In this document: in pieces, positions 25,801 to 33,231 of the stretch
Layout of the letters: every line of letters starts with the position of its first letter
Numbering within the stretch: position 1 is the first letter of the stretch
DNA from: Bacillota bacterium
GTDB lineage: Bacteria; Bacillota; Clostridia; Acetivibrionales; DTU013
Assembly: GCA_023433505.1 (NCBI GenBank)
Contig: JAEZCO010000087.1
Location: forward strand, 62,001-126,000
Direction of reading: 5' to 3'
Length of the DNA: 64,000 nt
Notes under the pieces: generated by a model
Seen by the model: only the letters and a program-made list of their open reading frames with translations
What the model was told of the DNA's origin: nothing
Database searches by the model: none
Translations under genes and position numbers: made by a program

Positions 25801-26851
25801 TTTTCCAACTTGGATATCCAAACCACGTAGTACCATCAATATTACAGTGGTTGTATGCTGCTTGTAATGCTGGGGTTCCTGTTCCGAATTTTACAATAGA
25901 AGGATAGTTGCTGGTGCCAGAGTACATATTAGTTAAAATAGCATCAGAAGCCGACATCAAAAAGGAATTTCCGCCGCTTCTTGGATAGAACATTTTGTTA
26001 GGGTCCTGAACATAATAGAGAACTGGTTCATATACAACAATCCAATATGCAATGCCTTTTACTTCATCTGTATCTGTGCCCGTCGGTGTCCACGGCATAA
26101 CATTGGAGACAGCAAGATTTATCTCTTGTTCCTTAGCGTCCTTGTAGTCAAAAGTTGTTTTTGCTTTCGTTGATGCCAGCATGTTGTTTACAGCTGAAAG
26201 ACCAGTTGCACTCGACGCATCAGAGGTTTCTGCGACTCTGATGATTATTTTTGTTAGGTTTTTAAATCTATCTGTTCCCATTTGTGATGCATTTGCTGTA
26301 TCCGTTATCCAATTTACGACAGCTGATTGATTCGATGAATTATCCGCCTTTAACCATTCTGGAAGACCAATGGATTTAACCTGAGAATCTGATATTTTTG
26401 TTTTATATGCAGGAGCTCTTTTCGTATTGGATTTGAAATCGATTAAAGTGTCATACTTACAGGTATCGAGGTTTACATATGATGTCGTTGGAAGATTGTA
26501 ATTTTCTTTATCGATTATCGATTTTCCGAATTTCACAAAAAGAGGTTTTCCCGAACTGTCAGTTACTGATACATCACTCATATTAACAGTTCCATCTGAG
26601 TTTCTTGGAAACTCATTTAAGTCATTTGTTCTTGCAATATACAATGTTATCTTGGAGAAATTACCATAGCCAGAGATATATGAATCTCCATTCCAAATTC
26701 CATGCAGATTGTTTCCCCCCAATGTAGTAGCAGAGTTTGCATGTGTTCCTGATGTTGCAGCAAAAACATTTGTGATATTCTGTATTGACGCCGACATAAT
26801 TATGGCTACAATAAAGAACAACCCTATTATTCGTGAAAATAATTTATTCAT
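22802..26851 (-). CDS. Giant secreted protein of unknown function (1349 residues)
   Basis: The N-terminus has a Sec signal peptide: positively charged start, hydrophobic stretch LFFIVAIIMSASIQ, and a likely cleavage after VFAA (about residue 33). The rest has no further membrane helix or sorting motif. Composition is rich in Asn, Thr, Ser, Tyr and Gly, as in extracellular adhesive or S-layer-like proteins. Blocks include CPGYTSVWHSGYTDSDGDYH with a Cys/His pair (CGHAHT) that may bind metal. The C-terminal part is beta-rich. I recognise no named domain. A ribosome site (AGGAGTAG) precedes the ATG. It is the last gene of a four-gene block starting at 28291, and a strong terminator follows. It occupies 14 percent of the island, so it is probably important to the element. 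Confidence 0.8.
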   Translation of the reverse strand: MNKLFSRIIGLFFIVAIIMSASIQNITNVFAATSGTHANSATTLGGNNLHGIWNGDSYISGYGNFSKITLYIARTNDLNEFPRNSDGTVNMSDVSVTDSSGKPLFVKFGKSIIDKENYNLPTTSYVNLDTCKYDTLIDFKSNTKRAPAYKTKISDSQVKSIGLPEWLKADNSSNQSAVVNWITDTANASQMGTDRFKNLTKIIIRVAETSDASSATGLSAVNNMLASTKAKTTFDYKDAKEQEINLAVSNVMPWTPTGTDTDEVKGIAYWIVVYEPVLYYVQDPNKMFYPRSGGNSFLMSASDAILTNMYSGTSNYPSIVKFGTGTPALQAAYNHCNIDGTTWFGYPSWKNSSLPLATYDPLPCPGVTKDYDGVKYITRYPFAMTSAMKAAGKTFSVSTNWLQYKGGFLMDKPTGSMEDLIASAADVNNILQYGGYSAFLSAPIEAKPQAVDESYFVRVVGVNKDHTFTAIPGVTVELATKDEIKTAALRTQTETEAKKWINTQKSEFRAALTSNFNSIKNGTLFKSIVSGTDYVPVAYTEVSGGEKVGFSELLTNYKVFPRAIREVTPPPMPNYDITDYIGKLMMTGDYTSIAQVIHAYIGAMKDAADALKIVDQDGTITLDDGTRIGKDEALTPDWNKLVVFASEDKNINSIDKINTNNAFFYDTENNGWKIPDGFTFTGKKLYLTVIVAVVEAPLPGAVPDGNVIKENELLKAMQSDAISRVTVEKTSSDTTCPGYTSVWHSGYTDSDGDYHEGYYTYPNCGHAHTLQNAKGVIPNSLSVQTAWYWDATMFNGVSKLSALRKGGALTNDGVTFVFNTTSPFTASNMSDAFGGIVNEYKLMTHRNADPNNNGSVKPLQLAAYMNGTTLNSNYLTFINPYYGGTYPSAYNNPTGFFGENNFDLTTSINLPQNATAIGTGVFCQDNSTGALNIPTKLSGEISFGATSEKSTQFKTYTPIKIKETVKSANKSSSPFKTNSLYWGIDPNDDVNPSYHIQVQSDKITFNPAFKMKYQSSNDIASPFKEVWMLAAGEKTFISNDYVKIELTNSNLKVTSPWSRDSEDKVDESGNVRTTPTAKAGSTIKASANGTTVQVDVFYHVQDPNFVDPSQRAAVQSRNDAKAKQYDDMVTNISNQFKSNGVSFYSNMFQSTTSNTLEKVASPSNFTNLTSKTALKLASSVTSTITSQAKAYYVDVNGIADYTKPTRTITLNGTTIAAKDRWVDISAVKSEDVLSSILEQNGGVSISGWYNEDYEGILVIKKTYIIVLNGVETSYAQIHPQHSDSHTERNELAQPLKFVGGPEVLIQDNYGIGVEYRLPTLNINGQSFSNIVIPSKAFLFDIRGSIYDIK

Positions 26852-26983
26852 ATTAAACTACTCCTTTCTAATCGTTACTTCATTTTTTGTTAGAATAGAA
26901 AAATGCACCTAAAGATTGTATTTTCAGATGCATTTCATTGTGTAAGGTTTAAGTTATTTAATAATTGGATGCTTAATTAGTGC

Positions 26984-27736
26984 TTAGTTGGTTCTGGGGG
27001 CTATTTTTGCATCGTCTCCGCCCAACATCAACCAACCAGCACATTGACCTACCAGAATCCCAATGTCTCCATCTTTTCTGTAATCATCAAAGAATGATGG
27101 GAGAACCTTTGACGAATAAGGATTTGTCATCATCAGCTGCACATTGGAATCAAATTTTCCCTGCGAAAAATCAGGAGATTGTTTTGCTTCTTCTAACGCA
27201 TATGTGTAGTTGAAGTCGTCAGCATCCATGAGCTTTTTCCATTCAGCCGCAAAAGCCTTAACTGCTTGGTCTTTGGAATACATATAACCACCTGAATCTT
27301 TCGTGGGTGTGGGAGCAGGTGTTTCTACTGCCACTGGTTGTTCATCAATTTTCTGGATATCAGGATTTTTTTCAGCAGCTTTCTTTGCATCTTCAATTTT
27401 CTTGTTGGTCTCTGCTATTTCTTCGGGTGTTTGTTCAATTTCTCTTCCTTTTTCAGCCTCTGCCTTTTCCACTGCTGCAACTTCTTCTGGGCTTACAGTA
27501 GGTTGAGCTTTTTCATCGATAACGATACTGTTCTCATCATTAGCATCAGATTTAGGAAGCGCTACTTTAGAGTAGTCCTTAGGTGTTGGTGTCGCAGTTG
27601 TGGTTGGGTTTTTATTTTCCGAAACTACGGGTAGGTCCGTAGTAGTTTTATTGTTATATGTATTGTAAGCCTTTATACCAAAAAGGGCTATAACTACTAT
27701 TATAAGCGTTGCAATTGCTATACTTTTCTTATTCAT
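26984..27736 (-). CDS. Membrane-anchored protein with low-complexity stalk
   Basis: A 250-residue protein. Residues 5-22 (SIAIATLIIVVIALFGIKAY) are a signal anchor. A long Thr/Pro/Glu/Lys-rich linker follows (TTTATPTPKDY, then EKAEAEKGREIEQTPEEIAE, then ETPAPTPTKDSGG). A compact C-terminal domain of about 100 residues (YMYSKDQAVKAFAAEWKKLM and on, including VGQCAGWLMLGGDD) ends the protein. The architecture is a domain held away from the membrane on a stalk, outside the cell. No family is recognised. It starts 2 bases from the stop of the RHH-like gene (GGAGGGAAATAAT site) and precedes the giant protein gene; the two may interact on the surface. Confidence 0.78.
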   Translation of the reverse strand: MNKKSIAIATLIIVVIALFGIKAYNTYNNKTTTDLPVVSENKNPTTTATPTPKDYSKVALPKSDANDENSIVIDEKAQPTVSPEEVAAVEKAEAEKGREIEQTPEEIAETNKKIEDAKKAAEKNPDIQKIDEQPVAVETPAPTPTKDSGGYMYSKDQAVKAFAAEWKKLMDADDFNYTYALEEAKQSPDFSQGKFDSNVQLMMTNPYSSKVLPSFFDDYRKDGDIGILVGQCAGWLMLGGDDAKIAPRTN

Positions 27737-27737
27737 A

Positions 27738-27914
27738 TTATTTCCCTCCTTTTTTGTTTGGGCTCCCGAAGAGCTCCTTATGCCTTCGTTTTATCAGATA
27801 TTCGACCTCTTTTGTAATACTTCGGTTGTCTTCTTCGGAAATTTCTACCAGCATTTGTTTTCCCGCCGCAGAAATTTTTGTTTCAATTCGCTGCATAGTG
27901 TTTTTATTATCCAT
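27738..27914 (-). CDS. Small RHH-like (Arc/CopG-type) protein
   Basis: A 58-residue protein with an AGGAGG site 7 bases before its ATG. QRIETKISAAGKQMLVEISE followed by DNRSITKEVEYLIKRRHKEL fits a ribbon-helix-helix fold: an N-terminal strand, then two helices with the pattern ISxEVxYLI. It is probably an Arc-like regulator of the four-gene surface-protein operon. The stop lies next to the ATG of the following gene, so the two are translationally linked. A 25-base palindrome at 28404-28428 is a possible operator. Confidence 0.7.
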   Translation of the reverse strand: MDNKNTMQRIETKISAAGKQMLVEISEEDNRSITKEVEYLIKRRHKELFGSPNKKGGK

Positions 27915-27976
27915 TAAATTATCCTCCTATTTTTAGTACAAGTTCTTTAATAGTCCCTTAACCAAAGATACTTTGT

Positions 27977-28291
27977 CTAAAACGGCTTAACGAGGTTCTC
28001 GTAATCGCCGTCGCTTGCTTCTCTCGCTTCCTGCCTACCCGCTTCCTGGTGGTGAATCTGTTCGGCGAGGTCATCTTTGCAATAACGACTCTCGTTTTCG
28101 GACTCAACTTCATGCAGCATGTTTATATATTGAGCATTGTCGGTGGTCACATCAATAAGTCGAAGGTGATTGTAAAGCACAAGGAGCTCGGAATCAGTAA
28201 GTAAGTCAAGATACACTGTATCCCACCTGCCATCATTTAACATAGTTATTAGCTCGTCCACATTTTTTACATCTGGGCAAAAACCTCTCAT
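27977..28291 (-). CDS. Hypothetical acidic protein, first gene of the surface-protein operon
   Basis: A 104-residue soluble protein that starts after AGGAGGATAAAACT. The N-terminal half (VKNVDELITMLNDGRWDTVY, LLTDSELLVLYNHLRL) is helical; the C-terminal third is charged and disordered-looking (HHQEAGRQEAREASDGDYE). No family recognised. It is followed at 62 bases by the RHH-like gene on the same strand and likely shares its promoter upstream of 28404. Confidence 0.65.
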   Translation of the reverse strand: MRGFCPDVKNVDELITMLNDGRWDTVYLDLLTDSELLVLYNHLRLIDVTTDNAQYINMLHEVESENESRYCKDDLAEQIHHQEAGRQEAREASDGDYENLVKPF

Positions 28292-28403
28292 AGTTTTATC
28301 CTCCTAAAAATAAATTCTTTAGTAATAGATTAGGTTTCCTATTAACAATTTCAATTCCAATTTTATTTTGTATTTGATTGAGAATTTATAAAGGAGGGGA
28401 AAC

Positions 28404-28440
28404 AGTATAAGATTTTAACTCTTATACTATTATTATACGC
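28404..28440 (-). promoter_or_regulatory. Promoter and palindrome of the surface-protein operon
   Basis: AGTATAAGA and TCTTATACT form a perfect 9-base inverted repeat with a 7-base spacer (28404-28428). On the minus strand a TATAAT box (about 28437-28432) lies directly upstream, so the palindrome covers the expected transcription start. It is a candidate site for the RHH-like protein encoded downstream. Confidence 0.55.
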
Positions 28441-28525
28441 CAAATTACCGTAAACGTCTCACTGTAATATAAATGTAATATTTCGTAAATAATTTTTAAA
28501 AGCCTTGATATTTAAGGAATACAAG

Positions 28526-28583
28526 AAAAAGTTCTTGACATAATATTGAAAACAAAATAGAGATTCTAAAAAAGTTCTTGACA
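28526..28583 (+). repeat. Duplicated TTGACA promoter-type element
   Basis: AAAAAGTTCTTGACA occurs twice exactly (28526-28540 and 28569-28583), 43 bases apart, on the plus strand. Each holds a consensus -35 hexamer, but no good -10 box lies at 17 bases. The repeats may be protein-binding sites near the end of the rep gene. Confidence 0.45.
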
Positions 28584-28608
28584 AAACGGCAATTTTGATA
28601 TTCAAAAA

Positions 28609-28711
28609 TTGACCAAAAGGATATATTGGGATATACTGTATTTGGATTCCAACGTTATCACTATAGCAAAAGAGGCTCATGAGAAATTATTATCTCATGG
28701 GCTTTTTGCTA
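28609..28711 (+). ncRNA. Candidate small RNA with large hairpin
   Basis: TTGACC and TATACT are exactly 17 bases apart (28609-28637). About 25 bases later a long stem (28664-28711) begins: TAGCAAAA pairs with TTTTGCTA, and GCTCATGAGA with TCTCATGGGC, closing an 8-base loop. There is no reading frame. It could be a short RNA, or simply the rep-gene terminator on the minus strand. Confidence 0.4.
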
Positions 28712-28821
28712 TATAGAAGTTTTTATGGACAGAATCCATTTTTATCTGGTATGAACCTTCAATCAGGCCTCTTGCAAAGAGCTATACAATAGCCAATATA
28801 TAGTCCATTCCACGCAACAAG

Positions 28822-30189
28822 TCATGATACATTAGATATTGATTTAGCCTCAAGTACTTTAACCAAGCGATTTTCGGGTTTATTTAATTTGAGATATCTA
28901 CTAACGTTTGATTTATTAATGCCAACAAAATTAGCAATTTCGGAAACAGAATAACCTTTTTCGAAATATATGTGACATTGATATATTTTATTGATTTTTT
29001 CCTGTTCTCTATCTGTTAGTCCGTTAGAATTACGCCTATCTTGACGTTTTTGGGCATTGTGACGTTCTATTTTTACATCACCTAAACAAATTGTTTGCAG
29101 GTGCTCCATTTCGGTTTTTGTAATATTGAACATATTTATGATGGTTTCTGATTTATAGTTGTACCCACCCCTACGATAGCCATTAACTCCAATGCTAAAT
29201 CTTTTTTCAACGGCTCTATCTATCCGTCTATAGCATTCACGGCGAACCTCAGCCTCTGAAAGGGGATGCACAAACTTTCTATTTAATGCAAGAGTCCGCT
29301 CTAAAGTACAACATTTGTCGTCCGTTATAATCTGTAGGTGGTAGGCGTAAATAAATAAATACAATTCTCTCATCCCTGGCTCGATATTATATCCACGGAG
29401 AGCGGCAAGTGTCTCTAAGTCTTTTACACGATTACGGTTAGTTTTACCAACGTTATAATTACTGTGTTTTTTAGCAGGCTTTTCAGCAGGTTTTTGAGCC
29501 TTTTTTGCCGCTTTTTTAGAAGTCTTTTCCGTAATATAGCTATCACAAGATTTACCCGTTAGGTGTGTCAACAGCTTGTCCATGGTGTAGCAATATGGGT
29601 GGATGTCCACGAGTTTAACTGGAGCTTGGCCTTTGTCGCTCTTGTAGTTTATTGTACCTGTCGAGCGCATGACACGACAAGCATCCATAGATGCAGGGTC
29701 GGGTTTAAGGCTTTTAAGCGCATCGTAAAGCTTCTCTTGGACAAGATTCCATTTGTTGAGCATCTGTATATTAAGGGCATTGTTTTTTTGGCATATGGCA
29801 ATATCATGATAGAGCCAAATTAGCCATATTCCATGTCCTGAGTCAACAATAAGCGTGGGAAAAGGGACTACCTTCTTTAGAAAATAATCCCAGAGAAGAC
29901 GAGACAGAAGTTCTAACTTCTTGGTTTCAAAATCACTATCAAAATCAAATTCGAGATAGTTTGCTTTTAACTCATAGAGATTATCAATGTTACGCCAACC
30001 CTTAAAAGTATTTATTGAAAAGTATGAGTTGAAATCGGACATCTGCAATTCATTGTAGCTGCCATAACATAACTGTTTGTAATTATCTCCGCCCAGATTT
30101 ATAGCTAATGTGATTTTTCCTTTTGATTCTGCATGGATAGTTTCAAATGTAGTATTGGTTTTGTCAATAAAATGTAACGACATGGTCAA
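28822..30189 (-). CDS. Primase-like replication protein with C-terminal HTH
   Basis: A 455-residue protein. The N-terminal half matches the archaeo-eukaryotic primase layout: an acidic hDhD motif in YLEFDFDSD (about residue 75) and, some 40 residues later, the IVDSGHGIWLIW motif that supplies the second catalytic/nucleotide segment. DACRVMRSTGTINYKSDKGQ is the usual third region of plasmid primase-like Rep proteins. A Lys/Ala/Pro-rich linker (about 215-240) leads to a helical part, and the C-terminus has an HTH (YSVSEIANFVGINKSNVSRY). It starts after AAAGGAGGTCATTGACC. It likely initiates replication of the excised island. An antisense RNA unit and leader terminator lie immediately upstream. 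Confidence 0.8.
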   Translation of the reverse strand: MTMSLHFIDKTNTTFETIHAESKGKITLAINLGGDNYKQLCYGSYNELQMSDFNSYFSINTFKGWRNIDNLYELKANYLEFDFDSDFETKKLELLSRLLWDYFLKKVVPFPTLIVDSGHGIWLIWLYHDIAICQKNNALNIQMLNKWNLVQEKLYDALKSLKPDPASMDACRVMRSTGTINYKSDKGQAPVKLVDIHPYCYTMDKLLTHLTGKSCDSYITEKTSKKAAKKAQKPAEKPAKKHSNYNVGKTNRNRVKDLETLAALRGYNIEPGMRELYLFIYAYHLQIITDDKCCTLERTLALNRKFVHPLSEAEVRRECYRRIDRAVEKRFSIGVNGYRRGGYNYKSETIINMFNITKTEMEHLQTICLGDVKIERHNAQKRQDRRNSNGLTDREQEKINKIYQCHIYFEKGYSVSEIANFVGINKSNVSRYLKLNKPENRLVKVLEAKSISNVS

Positions 30190-30223
30190 TGACCTCCTTT
30201 AAGTTGAGGGAAAGACCATGCTT

Positions 30224-30338
30224 TTGACAAAAAGCAATTTTTGTATATAATATATTTATGTATTGATGGTTATTTTCCCGTTCGTTGCGGTTCGGGGGAT
30301 ACAGAGAGCAGATGCTGGTAACATCGGGCTCTTTTTTT
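30224..30338 (+). ncRNA. Counter-transcribed RNA opposite the rep leader
   Basis: On the plus strand a consensus promoter (TTGACA 30224-30229, 16 bases, TATAAT 30246-30251) would start a transcript at about 30258. It ends in a textbook terminator at 30303-30338: AGAGC and GCTCT with an inner GATG/CATC pairing, followed by seven T. The RNA would be about 80 nt, has no ribosome site or frame, and is fully antisense to the leader of the rep gene, which starts at 30189 on the other strand. This matches ctRNA copy-number control of plasmid replication genes. Confidence 0.7.
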
Positions 30339-30370
30339 ATGCAGAAATTTAATGATTTGAAATTTTGAAA

Positions 30371-30613
30371 TAAAATAAAACAGGCCTCCACCAAAAGGAG
30401 GAGACCTGGACTTAACATTTTAAGAGGTTTTGCATATAATGTACATAAATAAGAGCTCTAAAACATCGTCGGTACTTCCTCTACCGTTTTGATGGCTCCT
30501 GGACCCGATTGGCGTTGGGTTTCAAGAGTGGGGGCTCATTTTTTTGTCTTTTTGTGAGCCCGCAGTTTATTTAATTGTTATTAGTAGTATATAAATTTTT
30601 AGAAAAGTGTTAA
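30371..30613 (-). promoter_or_regulatory. Structured rep leader with promoter and terminator
   Basis: On the minus strand TTAACA (30613-30608), 16 bases and TATACT (30591-30586) form a promoter. The RNA that follows can fold into several hairpins: GGGCTCA/TGAGCCC, CCC..CGGG, CGGTA/TACCG with GAGGAAG in the loop. It ends in CAGGTCTCCTCC..GGAGGCCTG followed by TTTTATTTTATTT at 30371-30409, a good intrinsic terminator about 185 bases before the rep ATG. It is either an independent 190-200 nt RNA or an attenuator of rep. Confidence 0.55.
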
Positions 30614-30654
30614 GTTGGATAAGAATGGAAGCGTAGAACGGCATTTTTCTGTCG

Positions 30655-31584
30655 TTATGGGAATGTTACCGTCTTTTCGGGATTACCAACAATTATGTAA
30701 TTTATGAAATCCTTACATATCTCATCCAGATTAATCCCGAGTCTATCGCAAACATCGAACACCCGTGTATCGCTGAAGTTATTTCTTACAGTGTTTACCA
30801 TATTATTTTTGTAATTAATATTATTAATCCTACGCAACGAAGCCAGGTTATATAGATGCATAAACCAGTTATTAACACCGTGTATCTCATCGAAATCAAT
30901 AACCTCGATGTGAGGGATTTGATGCTGTATCAACTGCCTATAAAAATCATGCCCTGTATCGTCGTATGGATGAATGGCATTGATATTATCGAACATAATG
31001 CCCCTGTTTTTTAATTCCTTGATGTCAAGGAGCATTTGATTAGGATAAATTTTAACCCGTTCAAAGCCTTTCTCTGTCTTTATAAGGAAGCCTCCTTTAT
31101 CAAGAACTTCCAAATACTCAATGACACTCATATCAATATCAATTGGTATTGATGCTGTACTGCCAGCAATAAGGCAATTGCTTTGGGCGAATTTATCTAC
31201 ACAATGAAGAAAGAAATTGTTAAAATACACTATATCCCCATCGGAAATGAATAGATATCGTGTTTTTATCTGCATCGCCGCACAATAGTTTATAAATGAG
31301 CAGCGCTGTGGCAAACAAGATATGACGTGATAAGTGCCAAGTGTCGCCTTTTCAAACTCATCGAATTTCTTTTTGATTTGTGGCAACCAGGTAATTATCT
31401 TTATGCCTCTGGCCTCAAGCTCTTCACGGGTGCCGTCGGTGCTTTCATCATCAAAAAAGACCACATTTTTTCGGAGCTGTGGGTTGTGCAACAGAAAGCT
31501 TTCTATCGCCAAGATAGCAAAAGGCTTGATATTGTAACCCGTAAAAAGCACAGTTACATCATTTAAAATTTTATTTACATGCAT
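30655..31584 (-). CDS. GT-A type glycosyltransferase, copy 1
   Basis: A 309-residue family-2-like glycosyltransferase. The N-terminal Rossmann-like part is VTVLFTGYNIKPFAILAIES, with FFDDESTDGTREELEARGIK. The metal-binding DxD motif is in RYLFISDGDIVYFNNF. The C-terminal half has HPYDDTGHDFYRQLIQH. No membrane helix is seen, so it acts in the cytoplasm or at the membrane face. The paralogue at 33391 is about half identical by eye. The donor and acceptor are unknown; the S-layer-type protein and other secreted proteins of the island are possible acceptors. Confidence 0.82.
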   Translation of the reverse strand: MHVNKILNDVTVLFTGYNIKPFAILAIESFLLHNPQLRKNVVFFDDESTDGTREELEARGIKIITWLPQIKKKFDEFEKATLGTYHVISCLPQRCSFINYCAAMQIKTRYLFISDGDIVYFNNFFLHCVDKFAQSNCLIAGSTASIPIDIDMSVIEYLEVLDKGGFLIKTEKGFERVKIYPNQMLLDIKELKNRGIMFDNINAIHPYDDTGHDFYRQLIQHQIPHIEVIDFDEIHGVNNWFMHLYNLASLRRINNINYKNNMVNTVRNNFSDTRVFDVCDRLGINLDEICKDFINYIIVGNPEKTVTFP

Positions 31585-31648
31585 ATTTTTTTACTCCTTT
31601 TAATTGTATTTACCTATTCTTTGTTAATTTAATGGTTGGCGTTGTAAT

Positions 31649-31777
31649 TTATCCACAGGATAAGGGGATGAGTTGAGGCGACTATACTCATAAGCACGCG
31701 CAAAACAGGAATGGAGGAGGAAATAACCCGAGAATAGAGCGTGAATGGCGGAAATAAGCTGAGAATAGGGCGTAATA
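31649..31777. repeat. DnaA box and direct repeats upstream of glycosyltransferase 1
   Basis: TTATCCACA at 31649-31657 equals the DnaA box consensus and lies within the palindrome TTATCCACAGGATAA. Downstream, GGAAATAA..GAGAATAG.GCGT occurs twice (31719-31746 and 31750-31777, 31 bases apart). There is no gene between 31585 and 31811. Confidence 0.5.
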
Positions 31778-31811
31778 GTACGTATGAAGTTACCATATTA
31801 ATACATAAGTG

Positions 31812-32822
31812 CTAATAATCGTAATTTTTAAGCACATCGATTCTGCAGTGACCTAAAACCTGAGAACACTGGGCGGCGACAATTAATGGATGGCCATGAA
31901 AACCATGCGGGAACATTTCCTTTTCTTTGTCCGTTATTTTGTACTCTACCGAGAATTCCCCACGAAAGTATTTTTCTCCAGCATCGTGTTCTTTTTGTAA
32001 TTGAGCCAGTATATCTTTGCAATATTGACTACGCAGTTTGTGGTTGTTAATATGGCGGTCATATTTGTCAAATATCGGCTCGGAAGACCCTCGGTGAGGC
32101 TCTATAATGTCCCTGATGCGTTCCTGATAGGCGGGGAGTATGTATGCCTCTCGAGTTTTTCCGCCTTTTTCGGTCAGCGTTACAGAGGTGGGTATCCCTT
32201 CTTCGTTACAATGAAATTTATCGAAGGTGATTCGGGTCATAGACCATCTTCTTGCCCCAGTAGCCCTCGCAATATCCATTTTATCCCGTTCTCGTTCCAA
32301 ACCTGGTCTATTGCTCGGAATAATGTCTCCACGCCCACGGGTAATTTGCGATAAACACCTGCTTTTAAGTCCGAGCTCTCTTTTGGTGAGTTGTTGCTCA
32401 TGCTTTAGATGCTCACTCTGCAATATGACCTTATTTATATACATGAGGTCTCTACTTTGGGTCCATGCGGAGCGTTCCCTTGTAGTGCCGTCGGGCAGTT
32501 TTTCTTCGCTCCTGTCTATGAGGTAACGTTCTAAATCCGCTCTGGTAATTTTCTCGAATTTCGTAATGGGATTGGGGTTATCTTTTGATTTTGCCCAATC
32601 CACAAAACTTTTTTGGGCGGCCCTCATCGTCTCTATGGAGTTTATACTTCTGAGGTAGTCGTTTTTAAGAGCCATTCGGTCCGCCCAACCCTTATCTGAA
32701 CCATTTTTTTCGATATATTGTTCTTTACAGAGCTGGACCATTTCGGCTTTCGACATTTTAAGTGAAATCATCGAGTTTATCCTGGCAGTGCAGCCGTGAT
32801 TGATTTCTTGATATTTTCCCAT
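31812..32822 (-). CDS. Tyrosine recombinase-like protein
   Basis: A 336-residue protein whose C-terminal half carries the tyrosine recombinase residues: Arg I in ATGARRWSMTRI, the beta-hairpin Lys in LTEKGGKTREAYI, HxxR in INNHKLRSQYC, and LGHCRIDVLKNYDY with His and the nucleophile Tyr. The N-terminal part holds a core-binding-like helical domain (IETMRAAQKSFVDWAKSKDN). ATG 32822 is chosen because AGGAAG precedes it; an in-frame ATG 51 bases upstream has no site. Between the HxxR and LGH motifs the protein is longer than usual. Since the island's integrase is a serine enzyme, this may act in resolution of multimers or in internal rearrangement. Confidence 0.72.
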   Translation of the reverse strand: MGKYQEINHGCTARINSMISLKMSKAEMVQLCKEQYIEKNGSDKGWADRMALKNDYLRSINSIETMRAAQKSFVDWAKSKDNPNPITKFEKITRADLERYLIDRSEEKLPDGTTRERSAWTQSRDLMYINKVILQSEHLKHEQQLTKRELGLKSRCLSQITRGRGDIIPSNRPGLERERDKMDIARATGARRWSMTRITFDKFHCNEEGIPTSVTLTEKGGKTREAYILPAYQERIRDIIEPHRGSSEPIFDKYDRHINNHKLRSQYCKDILAQLQKEHDAGEKYFRGEFSVEYKITDKEKEMFPHGFHGHPLIVAAQCSQVLGHCRIDVLKNYDY

Positions 32823-32909
32823 AGTTTTTTTCTTCCTTTCTTTTTCATTTTTTTCTATACATTTTTTATCCATTTTCTTTTCATTTATCTGAAAATTATC
32901 CTGTTAATG

Positions 32910-33198
32910 GGAGCATAGACAGGACCTTTTTTTGTTTTTTTAAGAGTTGTCCTGTCTATGCTCCACTGAGTTGTCCAGTAAAAAGCTTTTTCCTTCACTG
33001 AGTTATCATGCAAACATTCTCATACTGAGCGTAATATTTTCACTGAGCTATCCATACAACATATCACGCACTGGCGTGCCATGTACAACTGAGCACTGAA
33101 GTGCTCAGTTGTAAGAGCAATCTTATAAAAAGCGGAAATATAGATAAGAATCAAAATGAGAATTAAATGAAGTGAATTGAATTTTCACTGAGGATAAA
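32910..33198. other. Origin-like region with inverted repeats and iterated CACTGAG motifs
   Basis: A 400-base gap without genes contains a perfect 16-base inverted repeat (GGAGCATAGACAGGAC at 32910, complement at 32949-32964), a 14-base-arm palindrome (TACAACTGAGCACT..., 33084-33113), and repeats of CACTGAG(T/C)TATCC type at 32964, 32996, 33041 and 33186. The density of ordered repeats is typical of a replication origin or single-strand origin and is unmatched elsewhere in the island. Confidence 0.55.
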
Positions 33199-33231
33199 AT
33201 GAGATGAAAATGAGCCTTTACGGCTGATAGA

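Noticed and set aside
22802..26851. Several 60-107 codon plus-strand frames inside the giant protein gene
   Set aside because: They are shadows of a Ser/Thr/Asn-rich gene on the other strand and lack ribosome sites.
30453..30464. GTTTTAGAGCTC on the minus strand, like the start of a type II CRISPR repeat
   Set aside because: It occurs once, has no spacers, no second copy and no cas genes. It is part of the rep leader.
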